Positions 23,369-33,133 of a stretch of 52,099 bases of DNA are shown here, in pieces. Each line of letters begins with the position of its first letter. Positions within the stretch are counted from its first letter, which is position 1. The notes beneath the pieces are model-generated. The model worked only from the letters and a program-made list of their open reading frames with translations, ran no database searches and was not told the DNA's origin. This stretch comes from Gallionellales bacterium RIFCSPLOWO2_02_FULL_57_47. Lineage in GTDB: Bacteria > Pseudomonadota > Gammaproteobacteria > Burkholderiales > Gallionellaceae. The stretch spans positions 1 through 52,099 of the forward strand of contig MGWZ01000094.1 in the NCBI GenBank assembly GCA_001801175.1, in the 5' to 3' direction. Position numbers and translations under genes: made by a program.

Positions 23369-25264
23369 TTACTTGTTCTCTTTGTATTCGGCATCCACCA
23401 CCTTGCCGCGCGGACCCGAGCCGCTCGGGCGCGGCTCGCCCGTTGGCGCATTTACATCGGGTGGCGGCTCAGTGCCCTCCCAGCGGGTTTCCGAATAAGG
23501 TTCGCCTTTGCTTGCTTGCCCCGACTGCGAATAGAGCACCGCCCCGGCTTCCTGCAGCACTTTTTTCAATGCTTCCGCGCGCTCCGTAGCAAGGGTGACG
23601 TCTTTTTTGAGCAACGCCTCCTTGGTGTCGCGCAACGCGGAGTCGATGCGTTTTTTCAGGTCGTCGGTGAGCTTGTCGGCGAAGTTGGCGAGCATCTTCT
23701 CGGCTTCGTAACAGCCGGCATCGGCAGCGTTGAGTTTTTCCGCATCCTCGCGCCGCTTCTTGTCGGCATCGGCATAGCGTTCGGCGTCTTCCACCATGCG
23801 CTTCTTGGTGTCTTCGGAGAGCCGCGTGGAACCGGTGATGTTGATCGACTGCGATTTGCCGCTGGCCATGTCCTTCGCGGCAACGCTGAGGATGCCGTTG
23901 GAGTCGATGTCGAAACTCACTTCGATCTTGGGGATGCCGCGCGGTGCCGGGGGCAGCCCGGTCAGGTTGAATTCGCCGAGGCTGGTGTTGTCACCCGCCA
24001 TCGGGCGCTCGCCCTGGAACACATGGATCGTGACGCTGGTCTGCATGTCGGCGGCGGTGGTGAAGGTTTCAGAGCGCTTGACCGGGATCGGCGTGTTGCG
24101 CGCGATCAGCGGCGTGGCGATGCCGCCCAGGGTTTCCACACCGAGCGTGAGCGGCGTCACGTCCACCAGCACGATGCCGCTGACTTCTCCGCCCAGCACC
24201 CCGGCCTGGATCGCGGCGCCGGCAGCGACGCATTCCATCGGGTCGACGCCCATCTCGGCCTTGCGACCGAATATATCCTCGAAATAACTGCGCACCACCG
24301 GCATGCGCGTCGGGCCGCCGACGAACACGACACGGTTCACATCCCTGGGGGTGATGCCCGCATCGTGCAGCGCCTGATCGATGGGGCCGCGGCAACGCTC
24401 GATCACCGGGCGCACCAGGCGTTCCAGTTCGGTGCGGTTCAGGTCGAGTTCGAGATGGCGCGGCTCGCCGTTGACGGCGGCAAGATAGGGCAGGCTGAGA
24501 TGGGTCGTGACGCTGGTGGATAGCTCGATCTTGGCATTCTCGGCCGCTTCGATCAGTCGCGCGGCGGCCTTGCGGTCGTTGCGTACATCGACGCCGGTGG
24601 CCATCTGGAAACGCTCGGCGAGGTGTTCGAAAATGCGCTGGTTCATGTCGGTGCCGCCGAGCTGGGTGTCGCCGCTGGTGGCCTTGACTTCGAACACGCC
24701 CTTGCCGAACTCCATGATCGTGACGTCCAGCGTGCCGCCGCCGAGGTCGATCACGACAATGCGCAACTCCTGCCCGAGCCGGTCGAGGCCGTAGGCCAGC
24801 GAAGCGGCGGTAGGTTCGTTGACCAGGCGTATCACTTCCAGCCCGGCGATCCGACAGGCATCCTTGGTGGCGGCGCGCTGGTTGTCGTCGAAATAGGCCG
24901 GCACCGTCACCACGGCTTTTTCCACCGGTTCGCCGAGAAAGGCCTCGGCGTCGCGCTTGATCTTTTGCAGCAGGAACGCCGAAAGCTGCTCCGGCGAATA
25001 ATCCTTGTCTCTCAGCCGGACGTTCTCGCGTTTGCCCATTTTGCGCTTGAAAGCGCTGGTTGTGCCCTCCGGATTTGAGGCCGCCTGGCGCCGCGCCGGT
25101 TCGCCGACCAGCATCTGGCCGTCGGCGGTGAGCGCGACGTAGCTGGGAAATGCCTTTCCGCCGATGCTGATGCCCTCGGCGCTGGGGATGATGACAGGCC
25201 GTCCGCCGCGCAGCACTGCGGCGGCAGAATTGGATGTGCCGAGATCGATGCCGATGATGTTCAT
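23369..25264 (-). CDS. dnaK: DnaK-type Hsp70 chaperone, paralog
   Basis: A 631-aa Hsp70. The ATPase domain carries IGIDLGTSNSAAAV (phosphate loop 1; canonical DnaK has GTTNS), VPAYFDDNQRAATKDA, VVIDLGGGTLDVTIMEF and GGPTRMP. The linker and substrate-binding domain follow from about residue 385 (VTPLTLGVETLGG). The C-terminus ends YKENK and lacks the EEVD-like end; the tail is Gly/Pro-rich. No grpE is next to it. The setting in a stress island, together with the GTSNS variant, suggests a second, specialised DnaK rather than the housekeeping one. The next gene is dnaJ, 25 bp on. Confidence 0.9.
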   Translation of the reverse strand: MNIIGIDLGTSNSAAAVLRGGRPVIIPSAEGISIGGKAFPSYVALTADGQMLVGEPARRQAASNPEGTTSAFKRKMGKRENVRLRDKDYSPEQLSAFLLQKIKRDAEAFLGEPVEKAVVTVPAYFDDNQRAATKDACRIAGLEVIRLVNEPTAASLAYGLDRLGQELRIVVIDLGGGTLDVTIMEFGKGVFEVKATSGDTQLGGTDMNQRIFEHLAERFQMATGVDVRNDRKAAARLIEAAENAKIELSTSVTTHLSLPYLAAVNGEPRHLELDLNRTELERLVRPVIERCRGPIDQALHDAGITPRDVNRVVFVGGPTRMPVVRSYFEDIFGRKAEMGVDPMECVAAGAAIQAGVLGGEVSGIVLVDVTPLTLGVETLGGIATPLIARNTPIPVKRSETFTTAADMQTSVTIHVFQGERPMAGDNTSLGEFNLTGLPPAPRGIPKIEVSFDIDSNGILSVAAKDMASGKSQSINITGSTRLSEDTKKRMVEDAERYADADKKRREDAEKLNAADAGCYEAEKMLANFADKLTDDLKKRIDSALRDTKEALLKKDVTLATERAEALKKVLQEAGAVLYSQSGQASKGEPYSETRWEGTEPPPDVNAPTGEPRPSGSGPRGKVVDAEYKENK

Positions 25265-25286
25265 GAATTCTCCTGAATTATTTTTA

Positions 25287-25880
25287 TTACCGTTTGTACA
25301 ATCCTACCAGATCGGAGTGTGCAAGCACGTGACCATGCATGGCTTTTTCCAGCGCTGCCTTGGCGGGGTGTCGCAGATCCGGCAACACGGTATCGAGCGC
25401 ATACAGTTTGAAAAAATAGCGATGCTTGCCGACCGGCGGACAAGGCCCGCCGTAGCCGGTGCTGCGCCAGTCATTAATTCCCTGCAGGGTCCCGGATGGG
25501 AGGTCTTTTGCCGCGATGCCATCCGTCAGGGCTTTTGCATCGGGCGGGATGTTGTACAGCACCCAGTGTACCCAGGTCATTTTTGGTGCAGCCGGGTCTG
25601 GCGCGTCCGGGTCATCGACGATCAGCGCCAGGCTTTTCGCGCCAGCCGGTACGCCGGTCCAGGCAAGCGGCGGGGAAATATTCGGGCCATCGCAGGTATG
25701 GCGCGCGGGGATTGCGCGATCATGCATGAATGATAGCGAGGTGATGATCAGCGGCATGGCGATGTTTTCCTTTGTTGTCATTGGCAATCCTGTGCCGGCT
25801 GCCGCAGCAGGATTGCAGATGAGTGTCATTCCCAGAGCGGCAGCCCAGGTCAAGCGAATGCGTCGGAGTGGTGTACTCAT
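25287..25880 (-). CDS. YbhB/YbcL family PEBP-like protein, exported
   Basis: A 197-aa member of the phosphatidylethanolamine-binding protein family (bacterial Raf-kinase-inhibitor-like). It has an N-terminal signal peptide (about 1-27, ending NPAAAA) and then the fold from about residue 42. Motifs seen are HTCDGPNISPPLAWTGVP, LALIVDDPDAP and the GGPCPPVGKHRYFFKLYALD core that forms the ligand pocket. Function in bacteria is not settled; members bind small anionic ligands. It starts 5 bp after the Hsp20 stop codon and ends 22 bp before dnaK, so it is embedded in the same transcript. Confidence 0.88.
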   Translation of the reverse strand: MSTPLRRIRLTWAAALGMTLICNPAAAAGTGLPMTTKENIAMPLIITSLSFMHDRAIPARHTCDGPNISPPLAWTGVPAGAKSLALIVDDPDAPDPAAPKMTWVHWVLYNIPPDAKALTDGIAAKDLPSGTLQGINDWRSTGYGGPCPPVGKHRYFFKLYALDTVLPDLRHPAKAALEKAMHGHVLAHSDLVGLYKR

Positions 25881-25885
25881 GGCTG

Positions 25886-26389
25886 TCAGGAAACTGAAAT
25901 GGTTCTGGAATCCTCGCCATCCACTTTCGGCAGGCGTATGCTCAGCACTCCGTTTTTGTAGTTTGCTTCCGCCTTGTCCGTGTCTACATTGCGCGGCAAC
26001 GGGATGGTGCGCTGGAATGCCCCGTAGGCGCGCTCCATCACATGGTAGGTGCTGTCGCTGGTCTCGCGCTCGAAGTGTTTTTCCCCGCTCAGGTAGAGCA
26101 TGTTGCCCTCGATCGTGATGCGGCAGTCCTTCTTGTCCATGCCGGGCACCTCCACACGAACCACAATTTCCCTATCGGTTTCCTCCACTTCTCCCGCCAG
26201 CAGGCTCCAGCGCGGAGAGGTAGCGAGTGCGCCTTTCTCCGGCTGCGTTTCATCCTTGTTGCGCGAAAAATGGGTCAGCGCATTGCCGCTGCGGCTGAGC
26301 AGTTCGCGCCAGCCTTCCGACAAACTTTCCCAGGTGCGGCTGAGTTCGCGCCCGATATTTTTTCCTGTCTGCTTCAATGAGTCCAGCAT
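25886..26389 (-). CDS. small heat-shock protein, Hsp20/alpha-crystallin family (1)
   Basis: An ATP-independent holdase chaperone. The frame runs to 26617, but ATG 26389 has GAGGAG 7 nt upstream and gives a 167-aa product of normal size; the longer frame overlaps hpf. The N-terminal part (about 1-60) is helical, with LKQTGKNIGRELSRTWES and a Gln/Glu-rich stretch. The alpha-crystallin domain spans about 60-160, with VRVEVPGMDKKDCRITIEGN and AYGAFQRTIPLPRNVDTDKA. The C-terminal I-x-V type motif is ISVS. Of the three Hsp20 genes in the window it has the longest N-terminal arm. It is followed closely by the PEBP gene. Confidence 0.9.
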   Translation of the reverse strand: MLDSLKQTGKNIGRELSRTWESLSEGWRELLSRSGNALTHFSRNKDETQPEKGALATSPRWSLLAGEVEETDREIVVRVEVPGMDKKDCRITIEGNMLYLSGEKHFERETSDSTYHVMERAYGAFQRTIPLPRNVDTDKAEANYKNGVLSIRLPKVDGEDSRTISVS

Positions 26390-26450
26390 GACCACGCTCC
26401 TCGTTACATGTTTGAAAATGTTGCCGGCTGAGCGATTCATCGCACTCTGA

Positions 26451-26840
26451 TTATTCGTCAGTCTCACCCTCGCTTTCTTCAGCCGCAACCCTGCTTTCTG
26501 CCGGGCGCTTTGGTTCGTGCTTTTTGACATCGCCGCGTATTTTGCGCGCGTAGTCCTCCAGCCGGCGTTTGGCAGCATCGAAAGCATCGCGCAAGGCCAC
26601 ATATATGTCTTCGGCATGGTCGCGGTTCACGACGATCTCGCTGCCGGGCACGCCGATGTCGATACGCACGTTATATTGCTTGCCCTGCTGATGGTGCTTG
26701 TGCGGCATCTCGACTACCACACGGCAGGACATGATATGTTTGAAGAATTCATCGAGCTTGCTCGCCTTGTCGCGAATGTGCGTTTCCAGCGCCTCTGAAT
26801 GTTCAACATCACGGATGGTGATTTGCAATGGGATCTGCAT
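26451..26840 (-). CDS. hpf: ribosome hibernation-promoting factor, HPF/RaiA family
   Basis: A 129-aa protein that binds the ribosome between the subunits in resting cells and blocks translation. The first 95 residues have the HPF fold: MQIPLQITIRDVEHSEALET, HIRDKASKLDEFFKHIMSCR, the YNVRIDIGVPGSEIVVNRDH strand pair and DIYVALRDAFDAAKRRLEDYAR. The tail (about 100-129) is acidic and disordered, longer than E. coli HPF but without the long-form C-terminal domain. The gene is preceded by a GGAGAGAATC ribosome binding site. In a stress island it points to dormancy rather than growth. Confidence 0.92.
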   Translation of the reverse strand: MQIPLQITIRDVEHSEALETHIRDKASKLDEFFKHIMSCRVVVEMPHKHHQQGKQYNVRIDIGVPGSEIVVNRDHAEDIYVALRDAFDAAKRRLEDYARKIRGDVKKHEPKRPAESRVAAEESEGETDE

Positions 26841-26866
26841 GATTCTCTCCTTAGGTTTTGGCTGTT

Positions 26867-26929
26867 TCCCTCTCTCCCGCAGGCGGGAGAGAGGGACGAG
26901 GTCTCGCTGCGCGAGTTCCAGTTTAACGG
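26867..26929. repeat. REP element, CTCTCCCGCAAGCGGG family, copy 2
   Basis: TCCCTCTCTCCCGCAGGCGG continues into a CGCTGCGCGAGTTCCAGTTTAA end. It overlaps the last codon and stop of the CBS gene on the minus strand; its TTAA again provides the stop codon. Confidence 0.85.
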
Positions 26930-27372
26930 CGGGTCATCGTTTCTTTTTTCTGTTCGTATTTCACCAGCTTGGCGAGCGCTAGCAATTCTTCCGCCAGAAG
27001 CTCCAGCAGGTCATCCAGTGTAAGAATGCCAACGAGCGCGCCGCTGTCGTTCACCACCGGCAGGCGTCGCACCCCCTTGGCGCGCATGTACTCGATTGCC
27101 TCGAACATGCCGGTATTTTCCTTCACCGTGACCAGATCTGGCACCATGATGTCGCCCACTGTGATGGTCGCCGCATCAAGTTCCGGCGCCATGATTTCCA
27201 CCACGAGATCGCGGTCGGTGACGACGCCGACCGGGATCCGCACGCCGCCTCTATCCTCGACGACGACCACATCGCCGACGTGATGCTGGCGCATCAGCCT
27301 GGCCGCCTCCAATGCGGTGTCATTGGGCTGCACGATGACGACTTCGCGGTTGCATATTTCACTGATAGGCAT
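26923..27372 (-). CDS. tandem CBS domain protein
   Basis: A 149-aa cytoplasmic protein made of two CBS domains (about 6-60 and 72-128). CBS pairs bind adenosyl ligands such as AMP, ATP or SAM and sense energy state. Segments seen: ALEAARLMRQHHVGDVVVVE, VTDRDLVVEIMAPEL, TVGDIMVPDLVTVKENTGMF and MRAKGVRRLPVVNDSGALVG. The C-terminal tail LAKLVKYEQKKETMTRR is charged; its last codons and stop lie at the end of a REP element. Stand-alone CBS proteins occur in hypoxia and stress clusters, including the B. cenocepacia lxa locus as I recall it. Confidence 0.9.
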   Translation of the reverse strand: MPISEICNREVVIVQPNDTALEAARLMRQHHVGDVVVVEDRGGVRIPVGVVTDRDLVVEIMAPELDAATITVGDIMVPDLVTVKENTGMFEAIEYMRAKGVRRLPVVNDSGALVGILTLDDLLELLAEELLALAKLVKYEQKKETMTRR

Positions 27373-27490
27373 GGCTGACTCCTTATGGTTGGTTAAATGT
27401 TCCGGATTTCAATTGTTCTCTCCCTGCAAATCAGTTCATCTGGTTCAGGTTCGCCTTACGGCCATTCCAGTCATCGCCGGCTGCATAATC

Positions 27491-28603
27491 TCAAGCGGTC
27501 TGCATCGCTGCCTTTCCGGTTTGGAGGAACCAGCGATCCAGCACCACATGGCGGGTAAACCATTTGTTGCCCAGCAATTTCCCGGCAAGAAAGTTGCGCA
27601 GGAATGCCGGCCCGCCGTTTGGTGACGACACAGGACCGAAATGCTTAGCCATGCGGCTGGCGTAAGGCAGCAATTGCTGGCGGCTGTAGTCTCCCCTGGC
27701 TTCCAGAATCGTGGCGGCGGCCATCAGAGCCGACTCCACTGCCGGGCGTATTCCTTCGCCGCTTTGCGGGCAAGCCAATCCGGCCGCATCGCCGACGAGC
27801 AGCATTCCATCATCGAGTTTTTTGCGGACCGCGTGTCCGTACAGCAGATAAGCATGGCCGTGGAACTTGTCCGGGGTGTCATGCGGAATCCTGCCGCGCT
27901 GCTTGAGGAATTCGCAGAAATGCCTGAGTTGTTCCGGAAGATGCTGGCTGCCCTCGCGGCCCAGCCCGACATTCAGATAATTGCCTTTGCGGAAACACCA
28001 GCCGTACCCCTTCATGTCCCGGCAGAAGTAGAGTTCCGGGGTGTCCGGCCGCACATGGCACGCATCGCGTTGCGCCGTGCTCATTTCAAACTCGATTTCC
28101 TTCGCGGCTACTGCGGATTCGCCGGCGCCAACAGCGGCCCCCAGCAAACGTGCAACCGGGCAAAAATGGCCACCGGCGCCGATGACCAATGGCGTGGTGA
28201 TCGCGCCGTTAACCAGCCAGCCGCCGCCGCGCCTTTCGATGGATTCCATCGCCTGGCCCTGCAGCAGGCGTGCCCCCGAGCGTTGCAGCAGGTAATCGTC
28301 GAATTCGCTGCGGCGTATGCCATAGCTGACCGTGACCGGGTATCGTGTCTCCAGTTCGCGCCCATCGATCAAGCCGGTGCGGAAGGCAGTGATCGGCTGC
28401 AGTACATGCTGCCGGGCATAATCTTCGGTATCCAGCCGCAATGTTTCCACCACGGACGGGGTAATCCAGCCGGCACACACCTTGTTGCGCGGGAAGGTTG
28501 CCTTGTCCATCACCACTACATCCAGGCCATGCCGGCGCAATTCCCACGCACAGCTTGAACCCGCAGGCCCGCCGCCGATGATGAGGACGTCACAGCTTTC
28601 CAT
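27491..28603 (-). CDS. FAD-dependent oxidoreductase, geranylgeranyl-reductase-like
   Basis: A 370-aa flavoprotein of the GG-reductase / lipid reductase family. The dinucleotide-binding motif DVLIIGGGPAGSSCAWEL is at about 5-22, followed by VVVMDKATFPRNKVCAGW, the characteristic active-site region; the FAD-binding GDAAGLACPQSGEGIRPAVE lies at about 275-295. The frame runs to 28630, but ATG 28603 has GGGAGG 5 nt upstream and gives the normal N-terminus. It overlaps the end of the CFA synthase gene by 14 bases, so the two are translationally coupled. The substrate is probably an unsaturated lipid or polyprenyl chain. The coupling to a fatty-acid methyltransferase hints at saturation of a modified acyl chain. 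Confidence 0.85.
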   Translation of the reverse strand: MESCDVLIIGGGPAGSSCAWELRRHGLDVVVMDKATFPRNKVCAGWITPSVVETLRLDTEDYARQHVLQPITAFRTGLIDGRELETRYPVTVSYGIRRSEFDDYLLQRSGARLLQGQAMESIERRGGGWLVNGAITTPLVIGAGGHFCPVARLLGAAVGAGESAVAAKEIEFEMSTAQRDACHVRPDTPELYFCRDMKGYGWCFRKGNYLNVGLGREGSQHLPEQLRHFCEFLKQRGRIPHDTPDKFHGHAYLLYGHAVRKKLDDGMLLVGDAAGLACPQSGEGIRPAVESALMAAATILEARGDYSRQQLLPYASRMAKHFGPVSSPNGGPAFLRNFLAGKLLGNKWFTRHVVLDRWFLQTGKAAMQTA

Positions 28604-29906
28604 TGGAGCCTCCCGGAGTGGCGGGTTCATACAGGTATTGCCGGGTCCAGGGAATCTGGTTCTGGTCTGCGCGGGCGAAGCTCACCTGAAACAGCTGCAT
28701 GCCCCCGGCCTTGAACGCGGTGAGTGACCCGGCGAGATACAAGCGCCATGCCCGCGCAAATTTAGCATCGAACATTTCTGTCACGTGCTCGATGTTGTTT
28801 TCATACCGCTGCAGCCAGTGCTCCAGCGTCCTGGCATAGTGCAGCCGCAAATTCTCGACATCCAGAACAGAGAAATCGAAAGGCTCGAAGATCTGCATCA
28901 TCTGCGCCAGGCTCGGCGGACAGGCGCCGGGAAAAATGTTGCGCTCGGTCCATGCGTCCATCGGCCGGGGATAATTCAGGCCTATCGTATGGATCAGCCC
29001 CCGCCCGTTGTCCTTGAGGCTGCGGTCGATGACCGCCCCCAGCTCCAGATAATTGTCCGTCCCCACATGTTCGAGCATGCCGACGGAGACGAAAGCATCG
29101 AACTCGCCGCGCACGTTGCGGTAGTCGTCCTCGATGAACTCGACCTGTCCGTCCAGCCCCTCGGCGTGGGCGCGCTGCCGCGCGAAGGTGATCTGCTCCG
29201 TGGATATGTTGTAGGCTGCCACCGTCACGCCGTAGTGTTTCGCCATATGCAACGCCAAAGCCCCCCAGCCGCAGCCCGCTTCCACCACTTGCTCGCCCGG
29301 CTGCAGGCGCAGTTTGCGGCACACATGATCCAGCTTGGCAAGCTGGGCGTCTTCAAGGCTGGCGTGCGGGCTGGGAAAATATGCGCAGGTATAAACCATC
29401 CGTTCGTCGAGCCAGAGCCTGTAGAAATCGTTGCCGATATCGTAGTGATGATGGATGTTGCGGCGCGACCCGGGAAGCGTGTTGCGCCTTGCATCGTGGA
29501 GCGGAGACAACAGTTTCTTTCCAAAATTGCCACGCCTGGTCAGCGGCAAGGCCCGATAGGCCGCTTCGAGAAAATCCAGAAAATTTCCCTGCACCTCAAT
29601 GCGCTGGGACGAGTACAACTCGCCGAAGTAAAGCTCGGGGTCGGTGACCAGTTTCAATAATGCACCATGATCGCGAATTATCAGCCGCGCAACTTTCTTT
29701 CCCTCGTGATTCGAAATCTCCAGGCCATTCCAAAGCACTATTTGTACCGGCGGATCGCCGATGGCACGCAGCATTCTTGTTAACAGCAGCTTTTCCGTCG
29801 CAAGGAGCATATTGCCAAGAGACCGCTGCTGCAATCCTGGCGGCGGCGAATAATTTAATCCGCCGCTTATCGGTTTGCCTGAAGGCTCGGTTCGCTCTTG
29901 TCTCAT
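28590..29906 (-). CDS. cfa: cyclopropane-fatty-acyl-phospholipid synthase family protein
   Basis: A 438-aa SAM-dependent enzyme that transfers a methylene or methyl group to double bonds of membrane phospholipid acyl chains. ATG 29906 follows GAGGAG at 8 nt; the longer frame to 29927 is disfavoured. The SAM motif is VVEAGCGWGALALHMAKHYG. Residues that bind bicarbonate and catalyse the reaction in E. coli Cfa have counterparts: Cys in YTCAYF, Glu in GMLEHVG, His in LIHTIG, and Tyr in HYARTL. It is about 55 residues longer than E. coli Cfa, with an N-terminal extension rich in Arg, Ser and Pro. It is coupled to the FAD reductase gene by a 14-base overlap. Confidence 0.9.
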   Translation of the reverse strand: MRQERTEPSGKPISGGLNYSPPPGLQQRSLGNMLLATEKLLLTRMLRAIGDPPVQIVLWNGLEISNHEGKKVARLIIRDHGALLKLVTDPELYFGELYSSQRIEVQGNFLDFLEAAYRALPLTRRGNFGKKLLSPLHDARRNTLPGSRRNIHHHYDIGNDFYRLWLDERMVYTCAYFPSPHASLEDAQLAKLDHVCRKLRLQPGEQVVEAGCGWGALALHMAKHYGVTVAAYNISTEQITFARQRAHAEGLDGQVEFIEDDYRNVRGEFDAFVSVGMLEHVGTDNYLELGAVIDRSLKDNGRGLIHTIGLNYPRPMDAWTERNIFPGACPPSLAQMMQIFEPFDFSVLDVENLRLHYARTLEHWLQRYENNIEHVTEMFDAKFARAWRLYLAGSLTAFKAGGMQLFQVSFARADQNQIPWTRQYLYEPATPGGSNGKL

Positions 29907-29995
29907 GCTTTTGCTCCTCGCAATCACGTCGTGTTGCAGCCATCAAATTGCCGTATCTCACCGCCAGCCTGCAAAACTGTTTGCCGGAGATTCCC

Positions 29996-30499
29996 TCAGT
30001 GCGTCCAGCTCACGCGCAACAGATTCTGTTCCGGGTTATAGTGAAATTGAAGCTCTCCCTGGTAGGCATGATGCAGCGCTTCACCGATGCCGCGGGCAAG
30101 ATGAATGTCGGTCGTCGTCACCAGTGTAGCCCCGTCTTTTTCTTCGACCTCCATGATGCGTTTGAGCGGGTGCTCTTTATGTTCGTGTTTTTCATGGTTG
30201 CGCACGAGATGCATGATTTCGTCGCGATGGGATTCGAAGAACTCGCCCTTCATCGTGAGGAAGCCGGCGGGATAATGGTCGTGGATGCGATGGCAGGCAG
30301 GGCAGGTTTCCCGATGCGCGTCTGCCGGAGACGGGAGCCACTGCCAGCGGCCTTGATGAAACACCGCGCCGCATTGCGGGCAGACGGTGGGCTCCGGCAG
30401 CTTGGCCTTGGCTTTGTAGGCATCGTGCACACGCTCCTGGAAGAGGCCGTCATGGCGCTGGATTTGGCGGAAGCCGCCAGAAATAGTTGCGTTTTTCAT
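29996..30499 (-). CDS. BCAM0308 family zinc-ribbon-like protein
   Basis: A 167-aa protein with two CxxC pairs, TVCPQCGAVFH (about 39-49) and ETCPACHRIHDHYP (about 64-77), probably one zinc site. Before them is a basic N-terminus (FRQIQRHDGLFQERVHDAYK); after them a helical, His/Glu-rich middle (HEKHEHKEHPLKR) and a C-terminal alpha/beta part with ARGIGEALHHAYQGELQFHY. It matches the family named after Burkholderia cenocepacia BCAM0308, found in the low-oxygen-activated locus. Role unknown; the ribbon plus basic patch suggests nucleic-acid or ribosome binding. A 30-bp tandem repeat lies just upstream. It begins 98 bp after the groEL stop. Confidence 0.82.
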   Translation of the reverse strand: MKNATISGGFRQIQRHDGLFQERVHDAYKAKAKLPEPTVCPQCGAVFHQGRWQWLPSPADAHRETCPACHRIHDHYPAGFLTMKGEFFESHRDEIMHLVRNHEKHEHKEHPLKRIMEVEEKDGATLVTTTDIHLARGIGEALHHAYQGELQFHYNPEQNLLRVSWTH

Positions 30500-30524
30500 G
30501 GTAGTAGACTCCTTTGGTTGATCG

Positions 30525-30584
30525 CTTGGTTAGTTGAAATTATTATTTTATTTACTTGGTTAGTTGAAATTATTATTTTATTTA
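30525..30584. repeat. 30-bp tandem direct repeat
   Basis: The unit CTTGGTTAGTTGAAATTATT plus ATTTTATTTA occurs twice head to tail (30525-30554 and 30555-30584), exactly. It is AT-rich in a GC-rich setting and lies between groEL and the BCAM0308-type gene, where it could serve as a promoter region, a duplicated regulator site, or an mRNA processing site. Confidence 0.9.
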
Positions 30585-30597
30585 ATAGGCACACTCG

Positions 30598-32292
<1,695 letters not shown>

Positions 32293-32345
32293 TCACCGCC
32301 AGTCCGGGCAAACAGCCTGGAAGCGTAACCGGCGGTGTGCCATTT

Positions 32346-32798
32346 TTAAGAAATGGAGATTTCCTTGCGGGCCGATCCGGGCTTCTTGGGTAACGTGAGC
32401 TCGAGCACGCCGTTGTTGTATTTGGCCTGTACGTTGCCCTGGTCAATCTCGTCGGCAAGGGTGAAACTGCGTGAGGCCATGCCGTAACTGCGCTCGCAGC
32501 GTATCACCCGCTCGCCTTCCTTGGTTTCCTTTTCCTGCTTGACTTCGGCGCTGATGGAAACCCGGTTGCCTTCTACGGTCACATGGATGTCATCCTTGTT
32601 CACGCCGGGGATTTCCGCTTTGACCAGATACTTCCCGTCCGCCTCCTTCACGTCCATCTTGATCTGCGGTTCCATCTCCATTCCTTCGCGCAACAGCGGG
32701 CGCATCATGAATCTGCTGAAAATATCGTCGACGTCCAAAAGTGGGTCGAAACGCGCGAGTTCGCTGCTGAACGGGTTAAAACGAGTAATGTTGTTCAT
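32346..32798 (-). CDS. small heat-shock protein, Hsp20 family (2)
   Basis: A 150-aa Hsp20 holdase. ATG 32798 follows AAGGAG with 8-nt spacing; the longer frame to 32870 is disfavoured. A short N-terminal arm (MNNITRFNPFSSELARFDPL) is followed by an alpha-crystallin domain (about 45-140) with IKMDVKEADGKYLVKAEIPG, NRVSISAEVKQEKE and KYNNGVLELTLPKK. The end carries the IxI motif EISIS. It is most like the IbpA/Hsp16.5-type proteins common next to groEL in stress clusters. The following groEL begins 128 bp on; no sigma-32 promoter is evident in that gap. Confidence 0.93.
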   Translation of the reverse strand: MNNITRFNPFSSELARFDPLLDVDDIFSRFMMRPLLREGMEMEPQIKMDVKEADGKYLVKAEIPGVNKDDIHVTVEGNRVSISAEVKQEKETKEGERVIRCERSYGMASRSFTLADEIDQGNVQAKYNNGVLELTLPKKPGSARKEISIS

Positions 32799-32882
32799 GT
32801 TATTTCTCCTTGGTGATATTGGTAAAAGCGTTACGTGGAACGCCAATAAAACAGCCGGTGTTATTTCCAACCCAACAACCGG

Positions 32883-33086
32883 TCAAGGGTTTTTGATGTT
32901 GGAAGCTTGCTTTCCCTTGGGGCCCTGCGTCACTTCAAAGCTGACCTTCTGGCCTTCCTTGAGTGACTTGAAGCCGCTCATGCTGATTGCGGAAAAGTGC
33001 GCGAATAAATCATCGCTACCGTCATCGGGAGTGATAAAACCAAAACCCTTTGCGTCGTTAAACCATTTAACTGTACCGGTTGCCAT
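32883..33086 (-). CDS. cold-shock domain protein, CspA family
   Basis: A 67-aa single-domain RNA chaperone. It begins [20 protein letters not shown], with RNP1 (KGFGFI, about 13-18) and RNP2 (DLFAHF, about 27-32, where most members have VFVHF). The ending [13 protein letters not shown] is typical. The ATG at 33086 has AAGGAGAG on the coding strand; the frame to 33137 adds no domain. It lies between two Hsp20 genes. The sequence between the Hsp20 stop and the Csp start is only 47 bp, so the long cold-shock leader seen for E. coli cspA is absent. Confidence 0.95.
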   Translation of the reverse strand: MATGTVKWFNDAKGFGFITPDDGSDDLFAHFSAISMSGFKSLKEGQKVSFEVTQGPKGKQASNIKNP

Positions 33087-33133
33087 TTGATTCTCTCCTT
33101 GCTGATAAAACAGGGAAACCCCCTGCAGGTTCT

